From PRO6 sp035565775 (GTDB lineage Bacteria; Pseudomonadota; Alphaproteobacteria; Rhizobiales; Xanthobacteraceae), in assembly GCA_035565775.1 (NCBI GenBank), contig DATMRW010000021.1:496001-560000 (forward strand): a stretch of 64,000 nucleotides of DNA, written 5' to 3'. The notes under the pieces are model-generated. The model was not told the origin of the DNA. It ran no database searches and saw nothing but the letters and a program-made list of their open reading frames with translations. A program made the position numbers and the translations under genes. Of the stretch, positions 61,514 through 64,000 are shown in pieces. Every line of letters starts with the position of its first letter. Position 1 is the stretch's first letter.

Positions 61514-62020
61514 ATGATACACGTCTGCTCGCTCGCGGATCTTTCCGCCACCGTCGCCGCCACGGGAGCACAACACATCCTCACGGTGATGGGTCAGGTC
61601 AGCAAGGTGGAGCGTCCGGCCTCGGTGCTTCCGACCAATCACCTCCTGATCTCGATGGATGACATCACCGAGCCTACGGAAGGTTTTGTCGCGCCGCAGA
61701 TCGAGCATATCGAGCAGGTGCTCACCTTCGTGCGCGGCTGGGACCGCTCAAGGCCGATGGTGGTGCATTGCTTTGCCGGCATCAGCCGCTCGACCGCCAG
61801 CGCCTTCACCGCGGCCTGCGCGCTCAATCCGAACCGGGACGAGATGGAAATCGCGCTGCAGATGCGCCGGGCGTCGCCGACCGCCTATCCCAATCGTCGC
61901 ATCGTGACGCTGGCCGATCAGGTTCTGCAACGAAACGGCCGCATGGTCGCGGCGCTGGATGCGATGGGCCCGGGCGACCTGACGGTGATCGGCAGGCCAT
62001 TCCGCGTCGATATCGAATAA
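61514..62020 (+). CDS. Tyrosine-phosphatase-fold protein
   Basis: A 168-residue protein with a CX5R active site, HCFAGISRSTASA, in a dual-specificity phosphatase-like fold (LLISMDDITEP provides a candidate general-acid Asp). Proteins of this type are found as predicted protein tyrosine phosphatases in Rhizobiales. It follows the HD gene by 47 bases and probably closes the ygfZ-tag-HD-PTP operon. A hairpin at 62046-62066 lies downstream. Confidence 0.88.
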   Translation: MIHVCSLADLSATVAATGAQHILTVMGQVSKVERPASVLPTNHLLISMDDITEPTEGFVAPQIEHIEQVLTFVRGWDRSRPMVVHCFAGISRSTASAFTAACALNPNRDEMEIALQMRRASPTAYPNRRIVTLADQVLQRNGRMVAALDAMGPGDLTVIGRPFRVDIE

Positions 62021-62045
62021 GTCACGCGGGCTTCGCGCGTGTATC

Positions 62046-62066
62046 CGGGCGGCCAGGGTCCGCCCG
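62046..62066. terminator. Possible terminator between convergent genes
   Basis: CGGGCGG/CCGCCCG stem of 7 bp with loop CCAGGGT, followed on the plus strand by CTTTCCT. It lies 25 bases after the phosphatase stop. The T-run is weak. Confidence 0.45.
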
Positions 62067-62082
62067 CTTTCCTATCGCAGAA

Positions 62083-62619
62083 TCAATCCGTCGAGCGGCG
62101 CAACTCGGTCGTCACCGCGCTGCCGCCAGCAGTGTCGGCAGAACGGCTGGCTGGCGGAGTGAGCGAGCGCGGCCGCGTGGACGAGCGGTGCGACGACAGT
62201 GACCGCGCCATGATGATCTGGCCGGTGCCGCGGCGGTGGAAATCGCAATAGGCAAAGCCCAGACCCGAGATCGAGCCGCGGAAGCTGACTTCGCTGGACT
62301 TCTGCAGATTGAAGCACGGCGAGAACGGCAGCCCCTTCAGCGAGGCGCAGATCGATTCGCCGCGCACCTGAAGCGTGTCGGGCGGCACACGCATATGCCG
62401 CTCCGGCCCCGAGCCGCCGAACTGAATTTTTCCGGCAGCGGAGCCGTCGTCGAACACGCGGCCGGCGCCGCGCGTGCCGTCAAAGCAGGTAAACGCAAAC
62501 ACCTTGCCCGAAACGAACTGGCGCGCCTCGGTCGCTTTCATTTCGCTCGCAAGGGCCGGCGCAACCATAGCCGGAGCGACCATGGTCAGTCCGACCATCG
62601 CACCCAGAACACAACGCAT
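62083..62619 (-). CDS. Exported hypothetical protein
   Basis: A 178-residue protein with a signal peptide (MRCVLGAMVGLTMVAPAMVAPALA). The mature part has ARQFVSGKVFAFTCFDGTRGAGRVFDDGSAAG, then MRVPPDTLQVRG, SICASLKGLPFSPCFNL and GFAYCDF, with four Cys that could form disulfides. The C-terminal 40 residues are Ser/Arg/Thr-rich and disordered. It is not recognised as a named family. The repeated aromatic/Gly pattern suggests a small beta-rich periplasmic domain. Confidence 0.75.
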   Translation of the reverse strand: MRCVLGAMVGLTMVAPAMVAPALASEMKATEARQFVSGKVFAFTCFDGTRGAGRVFDDGSAAGKIQFGGSGPERHMRVPPDTLQVRGESICASLKGLPFSPCFNLQKSSEVSFRGSISGLGFAYCDFHRRGTGQIIMARSLSSHRSSTRPRSLTPPASRSADTAGGSAVTTELRRSTD

Positions 62620-62741
62620 GCTGCAACTCCACGCTCTCGGAACTCAGGACACCGCGCCGAACGACCAGCGCCTTTACCTGCTGCTTACCATACTAACTTT
62701 GGCAACATTGGCGCAGCTTGGTTGGAAAAGTCTGAACATCT

Positions 62742-63728
62742 TCAGGGAATTTTGACCACGATCCGGCCCCGGACCTTGCCGTCCAAAATTTTCGGCGCGG
62801 TGTCGATCACCTGGTCGAGGGAAATTTCCTGAGTAATTTCAGAAAGTTTGGTGTGGTCGAGATCGCGCGCCAAACGGCCCCAGGCCTCGCGGCGAAGCTC
62901 GATCGGGCACTGAACGGAATCGATGCCCAAAAGGCACACTCCGCGCAAAATGAACGGCGCGACCGAAGTCGGCAGATCCATACCTGCCGCAAGACCGCAG
63001 GCGGCAATGGCGCCGCGATACTTCGTCATCGAAAGAAGATTGGCGAGCGTGGTCGAGCCGACGCTGTCGACGCCGCCTGCCCAGCGTTCCTTGCCGAGCG
63101 GTTTGGCGGGGGCGGAGAGTTCGTTGCGGTCGATGACTTCAGCCGCGCCGAGGCCGCGCAGGTAGTCCGCCTCCGTCATTCGCCCGGTCGAGGCGATGAC
63201 GTGATAGCCGAGCTTCGACAGAATCGCGATGGTGACGGAGCCGACGCCGCCGGCCGCGCCGGTGACGATCATCGGGCCATCGGCGGGCTTGAGGCCGTGA
63301 CGCTCCAGCGCCATCACCGCGAGCATCGCGGTGTAGCCGGCGGTGCCGATCGCCATGGCGTCGCGCGCCGACATGCCGTCCGGCAGGCGCACCAGCCAGT
63401 CACCCTTCACCCGCGCCTTTTCGGCGTAAGCGCCGAGATGGGTTTCGCCCATGCCCCAGCCGTTGCCGACGACCTTGTCGCCGGGCTTCCAGTCGGGATG
63501 TGAGGATTGTTCCACCGTGCCGGCGAAATCGATGCCCGCGATCATCGGGAAACGCCGCACCACCGGGGCCTTGCCGGTGATCGCAAGCCCATCCTTGTAG
63601 TTCACCGTGGACCACTCGACGCGCACGGTGACGTCGCCCTCCATCAGCTCGGCTTCGTCGAACTGCGTCGGTGCTGCGGTCGTGCCCTTGTCGGCCTTGT
63701 CGATGCGGATTGCCTTGAAAGTGGCCAC
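62742..63728 (-). CDS. acuI: Acrylyl-CoA reductase (AcuI/YhdH) family MDR oxidoreductase
   Basis: This 328-residue zinc-less medium-chain dehydrogenase has the family markers VRVEWSTVNYKDGLAITGKAPVVRRFPMIAGIDFAGTV, GWGMGETHLGAYAEKARV and the NADPH-binding VTGAAGGVGSVTI. AcuI reduces acryloyl-CoA to propionyl-CoA, detoxifying acrylate and closing some propionate and DMSP routes. Family members are also general detoxifiers. The start at 63728 is supported by the conserved N-terminus (FKAIRIDKAD). Confidence 0.92.
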   Translation of the reverse strand: MATFKAIRIDKADKGTTAAPTQFDEAELMEGDVTVRVEWSTVNYKDGLAITGKAPVVRRFPMIAGIDFAGTVEQSSHPDWKPGDKVVGNGWGMGETHLGAYAEKARVKGDWLVRLPDGMSARDAMAIGTAGYTAMLAVMALERHGLKPADGPMIVTGAAGGVGSVTIAILSKLGYHVIASTGRMTEADYLRGLGAAEVIDRNELSAPAKPLGKERWAGGVDSVGSTTLANLLSMTKYRGAIAACGLAAGMDLPTSVAPFILRGVCLLGIDSVQCPIELRREAWGRLARDLDHTKLSEITQEISLDQVIDTAPKILDGKVRGRIVVKIP

Positions 63729-63851
63729 TGCGTTCTCCCTGCGCTTTTGTATTTCCGAGAGCCAATCGTTTTTGAAAGGCTCAAGCCCCTCATACCTATG
63801 ACAGACGGCCGCATTCTGTCACCCCGCCAAACAAGGCGTCCTGCCGGCGCA

Positions 63852-64000
63852 TCAGTTCTTGATGGCCGCCAGCCGCGCCGAGATTTCGGCGGTCTCCGCC
63901 GCGGTTCCCCAGCTCGGCTTGTCGCTGCCATCGCCCCAGTTGCGCGGGCGGTAGAAGGTGTGGACGCCGAGCTTGTGCATCCGCCGCATTTCGCGGATCC
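63852..64000 (-). CDS. Unrecognised protein, C-terminal fragment (continues beyond window)
   Basis: The minus-strand frame is open from the right edge and ends in TGA at 63852-63854. The last 48 residues include MHKLGVHTFYRPRNWGDGSD and end ISARLAAIKN. The GC-rich third positions support coding. The family cannot be named from this piece. Confidence 0.65.
   Translation of the reverse strand, partial: IREMRRMHKLGVHTFYRPRNWGDGSDKPSWGTAAETAEISARLAAIKN

Noticed and set aside
62618..62755. 45-residue hydrophobic plus-strand frame
   Set aside because: Its ATG shares bases with the ATG of the divergent exported protein, it overlaps the end of acuI, and its codon use is unlike the genome. I could not support it.

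Overview
This 64 kb window is chromosomal DNA of an alphaproteobacterium, most likely of the Bradyrhizobium/Rhodopseudomonas/Afipia group (Nitrobacteraceae). The evidence is the high GC content with strongly GC-biased third codon positions, the gene families present (extensin-like D,D-peptidase relative, DUF1194, TIGR02301-type protein, RibB with a dead RibA-like half, CbpA-like J protein), and a housekeeping order (pdxH, SDR, fabI, phosphatase, aroC) that I associate with this group. No rRNA, transposase, integrase, phage gene or CRISPR array is visible. Two tRNA genes are present: tRNA-Gln(TTG) and tRNA-Pro(CGG).

Layout. 1-2279: the end of an MFS transporter gene, overlapping convergently with a winged-helix/TPR-like regulator. 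2516-12049: a complete chemotaxis operon on the minus strand, in transcription order STAS, cheY, cheA, cheW, mcp, cheW, cheR, cheB and a soluble degenerate MCP-like protein. Several junctions are ATGA-type overlaps. 12434-13459: a PAS-PAS-XRE regulator on the same strand. 13460-14731: a gene-poor, AT-richer stretch ending at the 3' end of tRNA-Gln. The whole block from about 2.3 to 14.7 kb looks clearly lower in GC than the rest, so it may be an acquired island.

14.8-25.7 kb: an acyl-CoA dehydrogenase, a ring-cleavage-dioxygenase-like VOC protein, two small genes (a His-rich exported peptide and a 60-residue helical protein), and a plus-strand cluster of HDAC-like deacetylase, xseB, membrane hydrolase, dxs, tlyA and an RNA m5U-type methyltransferase. 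25.7-30.8 kb (minus): a DUF1194 VWA protein, MFS transporter, aroC, histidine phosphatase and fabI. 31.1-39.3 kb: a degenerate REC-EAL protein, a CxxC small protein, SDR and pdxH, a lipoprotein, a J-domain chaperone, corA, an L,D-transpeptidase and an extensin-like protein. 39.4-47.1 kb: an acyl-CoA synthetase, a membrane diguanylate cyclase, DUF1499, an MBL-fold hydrolase, glutaryl-CoA dehydrogenase and ribB. 47.3-57.6 kb: an Fsr-like MFS transporter, pncB, an ATP-grasp enzyme, tRNA-Pro, a Sua5-type enzyme, an FAD-linked oxidase, GNAT, an SRAP/YedK protein and several small genes. 57.7-64 kb: pyrC (minus), then ygfZ, tag, HD hydrolase and PTP (plus), an exported protein, acuI, and the 3' end of an unrecognised gene at the right edge.

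The chemotaxis operon is a self-contained signalling module: receptor, two couplers, kinase, one response regulator and both adaptation enzymes. A STAS protein and an aberrant receptor-like protein are added, and there is no cheZ or cheD. Most other genes are housekeeping: isoprenoid, NAD, riboflavin, PLP, pyrimidine, aromatic and fatty acid metabolism, translation and RNA modification, DNA repair and envelope. The strongest leads for new biology are the aberrant MCP-like protein with its CheZ-tail-like C-terminus, the compositional island next to tRNA-Gln, the SRAP protein with a possible sliding-clamp motif, and the degenerate REC-EAL protein. I did not find a clearly undescribed multi-gene system.
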